9,529 bases of DNA from an uncultured Planctomycetales bacterium (GTDB taxonomy: Bacteria; Planctomycetota; Planctomycetia; Pirellulales; S012-138). The position numbers were made by a program, and so were the translations under genes. The notes under the pieces are model-generated. The model did not search any database and was not told the DNA's origin. It saw only the letters and a program-made list of their open reading frames with translations. The stretch covers positions 1-9,529 of the forward strand of contig CALJLD010000011.1 of the NCBI GenBank assembly GCA_937982665.1, written 5' to 3'. Every line of letters begins with the position of its first letter. The stretch's first letter is position 1. Shown one piece after another: positions 1-5,694 of the stretch.

Positions 1-1
1 C

Positions 2-472
2 CTGTGGCCGATGCCCTTTGCCACGGCTTGCTGTGGGATTGAACTCATGGCCACCGGCGCAAGTCGCCATGACTTGGCTCGTTTTGGCGCGGAAGTTTTC
101 CGCTTCAGCCCTCGGCAGTGTGACTTGATGATTGTTGCCGGCCGCGTGGTGATGAAGATGCTGCCGGTCCTGCAACGAATCTGGCAGCAGATGCTGGAGC
201 CCAAGTGGTGTATCTCAATGGGAGCCTGCGCTTCCACCGGCGGCGTGTTTGACACTTACTGCGTTGTGCAAGGTGTGGACCGCTTCATCCCCGTGGACAT
301 GTACGTCCCTGGTTGCCCACCACGTCCCGAGCAATTGATCCAGGCGATCATGGACTTGCAGGACAAGATTCAGCGCGAAGGCACAATCACCGGTAAAGAA
401 TTCAATTTGCCGCAACGGCAAACCCGCAACAGAGCGTTGCTGGAACTGCCGGTGATTCAGCCGAATGGCTGA
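2..472 (+). CDS. nuoB: NADH-quinone oxidoreductase subunit B, 5' end cut by window
   Basis: This is the peripheral-arm subunit of respiratory complex I that carries the terminal 4Fe-4S cluster N2, which passes electrons to quinone at the membrane interface. The reading frame is open from base 2 and runs Leu-Trp-Pro-Met-Pro-Phe into the NuoB core, so the true start lies upstream of the window. The first ATG at 11 is internal to the conserved core. The N2 ligands are visible: the adjacent Cys pair (ACCGIE), the Cys in SMGACAS and the Cys in VPGCPPRPE. The C-terminal tail after the core is short and variable, as is usual. No other nuo gene follows: the next gene on the strand, 23 bp downstream, encodes an unrelated secreted protein. 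Either the nuo genes are dispersed here or nuoB ends its operon. The family call is secure; only the N-terminus is missing. Confidence 0.95.
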   Translation: MWPMPFATACCGIELMATGASRHDLARFGAEVFRFSPRQCDLMIVAGRVVMKMLPVLQRIWQQMLEPKWCISMGACASTGGVFDTYCVVQGVDRFIPVDMYVPGCPPRPEQLIQAIMDLQDKIQREGTITGKEFNLPQRQTRNRALLELPVIQPNG

Positions 473-495
473 TTGACGCTTCTTTGGAGTAAGTC

Positions 496-1131
496 ATGTT
501 ACGGATCCAGCTGGTGTGGCTACCGCTGTGCGCGTGCGCGATGCTATTTCCTGCGAACTTAGCCGCTGCGCAATTCAGCGGTGGGCAACTTTCCGCGGAT
601 GTAAGCGATGACCGTCACGCGATTGATGACGTCTTTTCGCAGCGTGTGGCAACTTTCAACGCACGTGATTTGAAAGGGCAACTGGCCCTCTTCACTAATG
701 ACGCCACATACTACTCGTCAACTGGCAAACTTTCCGTGCGCGGCCAAGAGGACATCGGCTTGTTGTTTCTTGCTGCCTGGAATGGGCCGATGCAAGACAC
801 AACCTTGAGCGAAGACATCGTGCGGGTGCAGTTTTTGAGCGATGATGGCTTGCCGGCTGATGACACGGGAGAATCCACAGCAAAAGTCGCCGTCGTCGAG
901 TTCAAGATCGCTTTCCACGCACCTGCAGACAGCGAACTTTCTTACAGCGAACTCCGCGGCGTGCGGGTGCTGGTTAAGCGGGAAGACCGCTGGTTGATCC
1001 ACACTTCTTGCCAGACGCCATATGACGAAGACGCAACGCTGACGCCTGAGCGATTCGCGGAAATCAAAGAGAATTACCGCGCGGAGTACAATCGGCAGAT
1101 CAACAGAGATGGTGATCGCCCCCGGCAATGA
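496..1131 (+). CDS. Secreted SnoaL/DUF4440-like (SgcJ/EcaC-type) protein
   Basis: This is a 211-residue protein with an N-terminal signal peptide: a hydrophobic stretch at residues 4-22, with a plausible AAA|Q cleavage after residue 25. The mature part, roughly residues 38-175, reads like the NTF2-like SnoaL/DUF4440 fold. It has a helix with FNARDLKGQLALFTNDATYYSS-type spacing, then a G-R-G-Q-E-D-I turn, and ends in the strands RGVRVLVKREDRWLIHTS. The pattern of an Asp-rich first helix, a central pocket and a final 'W-L-I-H' strand is typical of SgcJ/EcaC relatives. Family members are diverse, mostly of unknown substrate, so no reaction is assigned. The start is supported by a GGAG at 486-489, six bases before the ATG. 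It lies 23 bp after nuoB and may be co-transcribed with it. The C-terminal 35 residues are charged and probably flexible. It converges on the minus-strand gene with only 21 bp between stops and no clear terminator. Confidence 0.7.
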   Translation: MLRIQLVWLPLCACAMLFPANLAAAQFSGGQLSADVSDDRHAIDDVFSQRVATFNARDLKGQLALFTNDATYYSSTGKLSVRGQEDIGLLFLAAWNGPMQDTTLSEDIVRVQFLSDDGLPADDTGESTAKVAVVEFKIAFHAPADSELSYSELRGVRVLVKREDRWLIHTSCQTPYDEDATLTPERFAEIKENYRAEYNRQINRDGDRPRQ

Positions 1132-1152
1132 CTACTAACGGCGCCGCGCTCG

Positions 1153-1686
1153 CTACAGATTCCATTCGCTAAACAGCGAAGTGCGGAAGTGGCTCCATTC
1201 GTGCTTTTGGCGACCATTGCCGGAAACCAGCATCGCCACCCATTCGTCCATTTTTCGCAGCCGGTCCGCCATGGTTTCCACGGCAGCCAGAGCAAGCTTG
1301 TAGGCGGAAGTTGCGCCGTTCTCGATCAGTTCGTCGTAGGATTCTCGCTTCAGGCGGAGAATCTCCACATTGCCTTTGGCGCGGACGCCGGCGGAATGCG
1401 GGGCTTCGTGAAAGAACGACATCTCGCCAAAGGTGCTATACGGCGAAAGTGTGGCCAGCACCAATTCGTCGGAGTCATCTTCGCTATTCTGACGAATGAC
1501 CTGGCATTCGCCACGGAGCAACACCCAAAGGTTTTGGCTGCGCTTGCCTTGGCGAATGACGACTTCGCCTGAGGTGAATTGCTGGATGCTCGAAGCATCG
1601 CACAATTGCCGACGTTCATCCGGCTCCAGGTAACGGAACACGGGGATTTCCGCCAGAACATCATTGGAGATTTCCGCCGCCTTCAT
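1153..1686 (-). CDS. Single-domain cyclic-nucleotide-binding-fold protein (CRP-type effector domain)
   Basis: This 177-residue protein is almost entirely one cNMP-binding (CAP_ED) beta-roll. It begins with the usual 'IPVFRYLEPDERRQLCDAS' lead-in at residues 14-32. Strands follow around FTSGEVVIRQGKRSQNLWVLL and the phosphate-binding-cassette region at residues 84-103. That cassette has FGEMSFF intact, but the family's 'P-R-S-A' is here P-H-S-A (His97). The Arg that normally contacts the cyclic phosphate is therefore absent. This may alter or abolish cAMP/cGMP binding. No DNA-binding helix-turn-helix follows; the remainder is a helical tail at about residues 116-150. A direct transcription-factor role is thus unlikely, and a regulatory or partner-binding role is more plausible. 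Its ATG overlaps the stop of the upstream glutamate dehydrogenase gene (ATGA at 1683-1686), implying translational coupling. A role in modulating nitrogen metabolism is inferred only from that linkage. Confidence 0.85.
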   Translation of the reverse strand: MKAAEISNDVLAEIPVFRYLEPDERRQLCDASSIQQFTSGEVVIRQGKRSQNLWVLLRGECQVIRQNSEDDSDELVLATLSPYSTFGEMSFFHEAPHSAGVRAKGNVEILRLKRESYDELIENGATSAYKLALAAVETMADRLRKMDEWVAMLVSGNGRQKHEWSHFRTSLFSEWNL

Positions 1687-2918
1687 ACGCTACCTCCCAA
1701 GATCGTCGCTCGTCCCACTCGGCCAATGCCCAGGATGTAGGCAGCCGTACGCAGCGAGACTTTTCTCTGTGCCGCAAGTTCCCAAACGCGTTCAAAGCTG
1801 TCAGACATCACGCGGTCCAGCTCTTGCCGAACACGATTGACGCCCCAGCGATAATGTTGCCGGTTTTGCACCCATTCAAAATAACTGGCCGTTACGCCTC
1901 CGGCATTCACAAGAATATCCGGAACAATGATTGTGCCTTTGGGGTCGAGGATGTCGTCCGCGTGCGGATGGACTGGTGCGTTGGCCGCCTCGATGATGAT
2001 GCCAGCTTTGATGTCATTGGCATTTTCTGCCGTAATCACGCCGCCCAGTGCCGCGGGGATCAGGACTTCCACGTCCAGCCCCAACAGTTCCGCATTGCTG
2101 ATGGAATCCGCTCCGGAGAACCCGGAAAGCGAATAGTTGTTGGTCAGCGAATAGTGCAAAGCATCTGCAATATTGATGCCATCAGCCCGATAATACGCAC
2201 CGGAAACATCACTGATGGCCACCACTTTGCAGTCGGCTTCACTCAGGAACTTCGCCGCGTGCGAGCCGACATTGCCAAAACCCTGGATGGCAACTCGCGT
2301 TTGGTTGATCTTCCTGCCTAAGCGGCCGACGAGCTTGATGGTCACAATGCCCACGCCGCGACCGGTGGCTTCTTCACGACCAGGCAGACCATGCATTTCG
2401 ACCGGCTTACCTGTCACGCAAGCAGGCGAAAACCCGTGATACTTGGAATATTGATTGGTGATCCAGGCCATGACTTCGGCATTACTGCCCATGTCCGGGG
2501 CCGGAATGTCCCGGTCAGGCCCAATCAGGTCATGGATTTCATCCACGAACTTCCGCGTCACGCGTTCCAGCTCGCGGTGCGAATGTGCACGCGGATCAAT
2601 GGAAATCCCGCCTTTGGCGCCGCCGTAAGGCAAATCCACAACGGCCGTTTTCCAGGTCATCAGCGCCGCCAGCGAGCGGACCTCGTCCAGGTCCACATCA
2701 TGGTGATACCGCAGGCCGCCTTTCATGGGGCCACGGCTGTCATCATGCTGAACGCGATAGCCTAAATAGGTGGCAATCTCGCCGTTGTCGCGCTCGATGG
2801 AAACCTGAACCTGGACCTCACGCTTTGCTGTCAGCAACAGCGTGCGAATATTCGGTGAAAGATCGAGATGATCAGCGGCGCGATTGAAATACATCTGCGT
2901 CGCTTCAAAGGCTCGCAT
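1683..2918 (-). CDS. gdhA: Glutamate dehydrogenase (Glu/Leu/Phe/Val dehydrogenase family), probably NAD-linked
   Basis: This enzyme catalyses reversible oxidative deamination of glutamate to 2-oxoglutarate and ammonium in the cytoplasm. At 411 residues it has the usual length of the hexameric GudB/RocG-type enzyme. Substrate-domain motifs are present: PMKGGLRYH at 64-72 (Lys66), MTWKTA with Lys90, LPYGGAKGG at 96-104 with the catalytic Lys102, and PAPDMG with Asp142. The nucleotide domain has GFGNVG at 213-218 and an acidic residue at the end of the second strand (ISDVSG, Asp237). That acidic residue is commonly linked to NAD rather than NADP preference (inference). The start ATG at 2918 is preceded by AGGA at a suitable distance. 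The protein begins like homologues, and no better start is seen upstream. The gene heads a two-gene minus-strand operon with the cyclic-nucleotide-fold protein. A leucine or other amino-acid specificity cannot be excluded from sequence alone, but glutamate fits best. The symbol gdhA is generic. Confidence 0.93.
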   Translation of the reverse strand: MRAFEATQMYFNRAADHLDLSPNIRTLLLTAKREVQVQVSIERDNGEIATYLGYRVQHDDSRGPMKGGLRYHHDVDLDEVRSLAALMTWKTAVVDLPYGGAKGGISIDPRAHSHRELERVTRKFVDEIHDLIGPDRDIPAPDMGSNAEVMAWITNQYSKYHGFSPACVTGKPVEMHGLPGREEATGRGVGIVTIKLVGRLGRKINQTRVAIQGFGNVGSHAAKFLSEADCKVVAISDVSGAYYRADGINIADALHYSLTNNYSLSGFSGADSISNAELLGLDVEVLIPAALGGVITAENANDIKAGIIIEAANAPVHPHADDILDPKGTIIVPDILVNAGGVTASYFEWVQNRQHYRWGVNRVRQELDRVMSDSFERVWELAAQRKVSLRTAAYILGIGRVGRATILGGSV

Positions 2919-3001
2919 CGTGGCGTTCCTGCGTCTGACAAATGAATCAGGGCATCTCCACCCCAGGCATTTCAGTCATGGCAATTCCAACCCGCGGAGG
3001 G

Positions 3002-3050
3002 GTGCTCATCAATTGTGCTATCGCATCGGGGGCGCGTCGCAATTGAGCAC
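3002..3050 (-). repeat. Imperfect inverted repeat in the gdh leader
   Basis: GTGCTC (3002-3007) plus AATTG (3011-3015) is complementary to CAATTGAGCAC at 3040-3050, giving an 11-bp stem with a 3-nt bulge and a loop of about 24 nt. It lies about 85-130 bp upstream of the glutamate dehydrogenase start. It is downstream of the proposed promoter, so it would be in the 5' untranslated RNA. It could be a regulator-binding dyad or an RNA hairpin. No known riboswitch was recognised. Confidence 0.4.
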
Positions 3051-3135
3051 GAAAAGTTGCGCGGGGACGCAGATTGGAAGGCGCGATTGAGACAGTTAGG
3101 CGGAATTTCCCGAGCTTGAGGTGGGCAAAAAGCAA

Positions 3136-3164
3136 ATCATATCGCTCCCCGGAAGTTGACACAA
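3136..3164 (-). promoter_or_regulatory. Candidate sigma70-type promoter for the gdh operon
   Basis: Read on the minus strand, TTGTGT (complement of 3159-3164) is followed by a 17-bp spacer and TATGAT (complement of 3136-3141). The -10 matches the consensus at five of six positions; the -35 matches only at TTG. It faces the glutamate dehydrogenase gene and would give a leader of about 210 nt containing the inverted repeat at 3002-3050. It is a motif match only; planctomycete promoters are poorly defined. Confidence 0.35.
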
Positions 3165-3260
3165 GTTGGGCCATCAGTCTGGAAAACGCGAGAATTCGAG
3201 CTTTTTTGCTCTGAGTTCCTCTTTGCAAGTCAATCACAATCCACGATCCCCACTCCGCAA

Positions 3261-3297
3261 ACGGACGAGCCGCGCCGGCGAAGCGTACTCCGTCCGT
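3261..3297. repeat. Inverted repeat ACGGACG / CGTCCGT
   Basis: ACGGACG at 3261-3267 is the exact reverse complement of CGTCCGT at 3291-3297, enclosing a 23-nt GC-rich loop that itself contains GCGCCGGCG. No gene end is nearby, so a terminator role is not indicated. It may be a remnant of a dispersed palindromic repeat, which a genome-wide count would show. Confidence 0.4.
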
Positions 3298-3448
3298 CTG
3301 GGAGAATGCGTCGGTGTTCACTTTCCAAATTGCCAAAGAGCGAAACGGCAAATTCCCACGAAGGCTGCGCAGTGGGCAACACGAGTTTTGAAAAAATCTC
3401 CGGCTTGCGGATCTCGCACGAAGAAATGCTGATCGGCCGAAATCCAAA

Positions 3449-3565
3449 TCCGGGATTACGCCCTGGATTACACCCGGGGTTACCATCCGCCATTGCACCC
3501 GGTGTTGCGCCCGGCGTTACATCCTGGGTCACGGGCCATTTTGCCGGGGTTACACCCGGCATTGC
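3449..3565. repeat. Degenerate 12-bp tandem repeat array (about 9-10 units)
   Basis: Successive 12-bp units share a core of roughly N-C-C-C-G-G-N-N-T-T-A-C. Clear copies start at 3449, 3461, 3473, 3497, 3509 and 3554. Units at 3485, 3521 and 3533 are diverged, and a shortened 9-bp unit follows at 3545. Because 12 is a multiple of three, the array reads as Pro-Gly-X-X repeats on both strands in several frames. This explains why long spurious open frames cross it. The surrounding frames show no domain, so I treat it as noncoding. Confidence 0.7.
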
Positions 3566-3733
3566 GGACGACTTGAGAGCCCGAGACCAGGAGTGCACGC
3601 GGAGATCCTTTTTTTCGCGCGAAAGGTAACGCCTCGCGCGGCGGCGAAAATTGCGCGCGCCAAGAACTGTTTCGCTGTTTCGGAAATTGCTCTTTGCAAG
3701 TGAACAGCTTTTGTGGCAAGCGCGCCTTCCATC

Positions 3734-3753
3734 ATTCCCGTGCTGACGGGAAT
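3734..3753. repeat. 20-bp palindrome ATTCCC-N8-GGGAAT (dRS3-like)
   Basis: Arms of 8 bp, ATTCCCGT (3734-3741) and ACGGGAAT (3746-3753), are separated by GCTG. The pattern ATTCCC-N8-GGGAAT, followed by CCAG, matches the consensus of the neisserial dRS3 repeat and similar short palindromes scattered in many bacterial genomes. In Neisseria, dRS3 copies are insertion targets for filamentous phages. Whether that applies here is unknown. The match itself is exact. Confidence 0.6.
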
Positions 3754-3839
3754 CCAGTCAATGGCGCGGCATGCCACCCAGTCGGGCATAACCCGGTTTG
3801 GCATCGTTGAGCCCAGCCCGTCGTCATTCGCAAGCAGGT

Positions 3840-3873
3840 GGGGATCCCCCGGGCTGTTGCCAACGGGATCCCC
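3840..3873. repeat. Inverted repeat GGGGATCCC / GGGATCCCC
   Basis: GGGGATCCC at 3840-3848 is the exact reverse complement of GGGATCCCC at 3865-3873, with a 16-nt spacer. Each arm is also close to a palindrome itself. It lies about 90 bp from the dRS3-like palindrome, and the two may belong to one composite dispersed repeat. No T-tract follows, and no gene ends here. Confidence 0.5.
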
Positions 3874-4188
3874 GCGTGCGCGTCGGGTGTCATCCATGAG
3901 GAAGTCACCGTCAAGTTCGGGAGCGAGTTGAGTGCAGGAATGCCCAACCATCCATTCGCAGCGGCCAGGACGCGCCAGGCTAATTGCGGTGACTCCCATT
4001 CACTGGCTCGGCGTTTTGCACGGCGCCGTGGGACGGGCCAACGTGTCACCCTTCGGGATTCACCACGCACACGTGCACGGATTCCTCGTGATAGTCCAAG
4101 CCCACAAAAAGTGCTAAAACCGACCCGCTCCCCGCTCCTTCTGGTTATGGGTTAGTGGCACGTGTGCGCTTTGGGCGGAGTGGTGATA

Positions 4189-4497
4189 ATGCATCCACAG
4201 AAAGAGCTTGCGAAATATGTTTCGTTCTTCGAACAAGGAGTCCTGGGGCAAATCCACGTGGCAAATGGAGCCCTATTCCTGATGACAACGGTGGAAGGCG
4301 AGGAGCAAGTGGCGGCACTCTTCGAGTTGCTTCCGAGTGAGGTCAAAGAGACTGTTCTAGACAGATTAGAGAAACTGAAGACGTCTCAATTTCAATGGTG
4401 CCCATTCAGGATTGGCGCAGAGTGGAGCGAAGAAGAGTTGGAACAGATTCAACGCGGGTTACGTTTTGCATATAGCGTGATTTGCGGGTCAAGTTAA
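4189..4497 (+). CDS. Small hypothetical protein, acidic and cytosolic
   Basis: This is a 102-residue protein from the ATG at 4189. In-frame GTG codons at 4162 and 4183 could extend it by up to nine residues, but they lack better ribosome-binding sequence. I do not recognise a named family. The translation looks like a real folded protein. It has amphipathic helices in LAKYVSFFEQGVL and SEVKETVLDRLEKLK. An 'ALFLMTTVEGEEQVAALFELLP' segment follows, then an aromatic stretch FQWCPFRIGAEWSEEELEQIQ with FRIG and a Trp-x-x-E-E motif, and a final helix LRFAYSVI. There is no signal peptide or membrane segment. Base usage is less GC-biased than in the neighbours. It stands 475 bp upstream of the SPFH gene on the same strand; whether it belongs with that cassette is unknown. 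Antitoxin-like or regulatory roles would be guesses. Confidence 0.6.
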   Translation: MHPQKELAKYVSFFEQGVLGQIHVANGALFLMTTVEGEEQVAALFELLPSEVKETVLDRLEKLKTSQFQWCPFRIGAEWSEEELEQIQRGLRFAYSVICGSS

Positions 4498-4608
4498 GCG
4501 GTGGCACCCGTGGCCTGTACGGTGCGACCAACGACAACCTGCGTGTTACATGAGGACAGAGTTTTAAGCCCGACAACTCAGGTTCCACGTACAACCGCGC
4601 TAATTCAT

Positions 4609-4617
4609 TGCTATACT
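4609..4617 (+). promoter_or_regulatory. Extended -10 promoter-like sequence
   Basis: TGCTATACT matches the extended -10 pattern TG-N-TATAAT, with five of six core bases. No good -35 hexamer sits 16-18 bp upstream, which extended -10 promoters can tolerate. The expected start of transcription, near 4624, would give a leader of about 350 nt covering all the hairpins before the SPFH gene at 4972. Motif match only. Confidence 0.35.
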
Positions 4618-4623
4618 CTCGCT

Positions 4624-4940
4624 AACGTCAAAGCGGCGCTGCTTGGTATTGGTCTAGCGTTCCGCGATAGGACCCTTAACTGGGGTGGCCGCCAACGCAG
4701 TTGGCGCACCCCATCGCCGGGAGGAAGCTCTCGCGTGCATGCCTCGGCATGTCTCGGACTTGAGTCTTGCGAGTGCGGGGATACCTGTTCGTTGGTCCGA
4801 TGGCATCCGTCATCACCAGCGAGCATCAACCGGACTCCCACTCTTGACTGTGTGCGAGGCGATTTGACCTTCGGTCTGATCGTTATTTCCTCTCGGTTCG
4901 CAGTTCAACCTACGGCGCAAATATTCGCCGTCGGACAACC
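4624..4940 (+). ncRNA. Candidate structured leader RNA upstream of the SPFH-RT operon
   Basis: The stretch 4498-4971 holds no convincing coding sequence. Downstream of the extended -10 motif it contains a series of local inverted repeats. Two are weak: 4631-4644 (5-bp stem with a G-T pair) and 4651-4674 (GGTC/GACC with an inner GCG/CGC). One is strong, at 4681-4713. Then come 4738-4751 (CATGC/GCATG around CTCG) and 4860-4882 (CGAT and GACC stems around TTC). The last is 4909-4934 (ACGGCG/CGCCGT, extended by two more pairs past one mismatch). CTCGC at 4730-4734 can also pair with GCGAG at 4769-4773. A structured RNA directly upstream of an RT operon is the expected place for a retron msr-msd or another template RNA. 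I could not identify a branching guanosine or flanking a1/a2 repeats, so the ends given are guesses. A cis-regulatory leader is the alternative. Confidence 0.4.
4681..4713 (+). repeat. Strong bipartite stem-loop in the leader
   Basis: TGGGGTG (4681-4687) pairs with CACCCCA (4707-4713). After a 2-nt bulge (4688-4689), CGCCAAC (4690-4696) pairs with GTTGGCG (4700-4706) around a GCA loop. That makes 14 base pairs in 33 nt, unlikely by chance and the most stable local fold in the 4498-4971 gap. It has no following T-run, so it does not look like a terminator. Confidence 0.65.
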
Positions 4941-4971
4941 ATAAGTCTTCCAGCCAAAGCGAGCTTGAATC

Positions 4972-5694
4972 ATGCCGAAGTGGACGGTTCGCGAGTATCA
5001 ACGCGGATTGCTGTACGAAAGCGGAAGATTTGTTGAGTTGCTGGAACCCGGCCGGTATGCGTATTGGTGGTGGCAACAGCGGCACATCGAATTGATTGAC
5101 ATCCGGGAAACCAGTCAGACGATCGAGGCGCAAGAAATCCTGACAAGCGACAAGATTGGGATCAGGGTGACGTTGATCGCCCAATTCCAGGTCGCTGATC
5201 CCGTCGCCGCTGTCCACTCAGTCGAGAACTATGTCTCCCAACTCTACCAAGATCTTCAATTGACCTTGCGCGAGTCTGTGACGTCGAAAGACCTTGAAAC
5301 ACTGCTGAAAGATCGTGATCCGCTGGCGAATGAGGTCTTGGAATCAGTTGCACCTCGCGCAAGAGGCTACGGTGTCGAGCTACAACGAGTTGGCGTGAAA
5401 GATATAGTCTTGCCCGGTGCTGTGCGGTCAGTCTTCTTGCAGGAAGTCGAGGCAGAGTTGAAAGGCCGCACAAGCCTTGTTGCCGCCAGACACGAGGTGG
5501 CGGCTGCGCGTGCGCGGGCGAACACAGCAAGAATGCTTCAGGAAAACCCAAACTTGATGCGCATGCGCGAACTCGAACTGCTGTCAGAGTTGGCCTCAAA
5601 ATCAGGCAACGTCATCGTTCTGCCTGGCCTGGAACGTATGCTGACTGGCAACAATGAGGCGCATGATGCCAAACGCAGCCCCAAAGACTCATGA
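4972..5694 (+). CDS. Slipin/SPFH (Band 7) domain protein partnered with a reverse transcriptase
   Basis: This is a 240-residue protein of the stomatin/prohibitin/flotillin superfamily, which forms large ring or cage oligomers, usually on membranes. The N-terminus (REYQRGLLYESGRFVELLEPGRY, residues 7-29) is the classic Band 7 opening. The SPFH core continues through TSDKIGIRVTLIAQFQVADP (58-77) to GVELQRVGVKDIVLPGAVRS (134-153). An Ala/Arg/Glu-rich coiled coil follows (about 157-190), then the slipin-type tail with ENPNLMRMRELELLSELAS and a final VLPGLERML. Typical slipins have an N-terminal membrane hairpin or helix. Here there is none, only the aromatic patch YWWW at 31-34, so the protein may be soluble or peripheral. 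The start is fixed by an in-frame TGA at 4966-4968; the ribosome-binding sequence is weak. Its stop overlaps the RT start by ATGA (5691-5694), so the two are translated together. A scaffold or sensor role for the RT is inferred. Confidence 0.88.
   Translation: MPKWTVREYQRGLLYESGRFVELLEPGRYAYWWWQQRHIELIDIRETSQTIEAQEILTSDKIGIRVTLIAQFQVADPVAAVHSVENYVSQLYQDLQLTLRESVTSKDLETLLKDRDPLANEVLESVAPRARGYGVELQRVGVKDIVLPGAVRSVFLQEVEAELKGRTSLVAARHEVAAARARANTARMLQENPNLMRMRELELLSELASKSGNVIVLPGLERMLTGNNEAHDAKRSPKDS

Larger units (their letters stand above)
2919..4188. other. Long repeat-rich intergenic region without a convincing gene
   Basis: About 1.27 kb lie between the divergent glutamate dehydrogenase gene and the small plus-strand gene. 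Several open frames exist on both strands, but their translations look like noise: Arg/Pro/Ser-rich, no recognisable domain, overlapping each other on both strands. What is visible: a candidate gdh promoter (3136-3164) and an inverted repeat in its leader (3002-3050); a 23-bp-spaced inverted repeat (3261-3297); a degenerate 12-bp tandem array (3449-3565); a 12-bp palindrome TTTCGCGCGAAA at 3613-3624 in a CG-rich patch; a direct repeat of CTCTTTGCAAGT at 3219-3230 and 3690-3701; an ATTCCC-N8-GGGAAT palindrome (3734-3753); a spaced GGGGATCCC inverted pair (3840-3873); and an 11-bp inverted pair at 4066-4076 and 4158-4168. The density of repeats fits a decayed or repeat-colonised spacer. Confidence 0.6.

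Noticed and set aside
1132..1152. Terminator between the convergent genes
   Set aside because: There are only 21 bp between stop codons, with no stem followed by T residues on either strand.
2947..3498. Minus-strand open frame of 183 codons upstream of gdh
   Set aside because: It crosses the candidate gdh promoter, and its Pro-Gly part comes from the 12-bp repeat array. There is no recognisable domain, and competing frames exist on both strands.
3156..3629. Plus-strand open frame of 157 codons
   Set aside because: Its PGL/PGV repeats are the translated 12-bp array, which reads the same way on the other strand. The rest is low-information sequence without a ribosome-binding site.
4526..4797. 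Long-range 9-bp complementarity (4526-4534 with 4789-4797) as retron a1/a2 repeats
   Set aside because: A 9-bp match in about 470 nt is expected by chance fairly often, and the first arm lies upstream of the proposed promoter.
4501..4944. Plus-strand open frame of 147 codons across the leader
   Set aside because: GTG start, Cys/Arg/Ser/Thr-rich translation with no domain, and it overlaps the hairpin-rich region. It looks like a chance frame.
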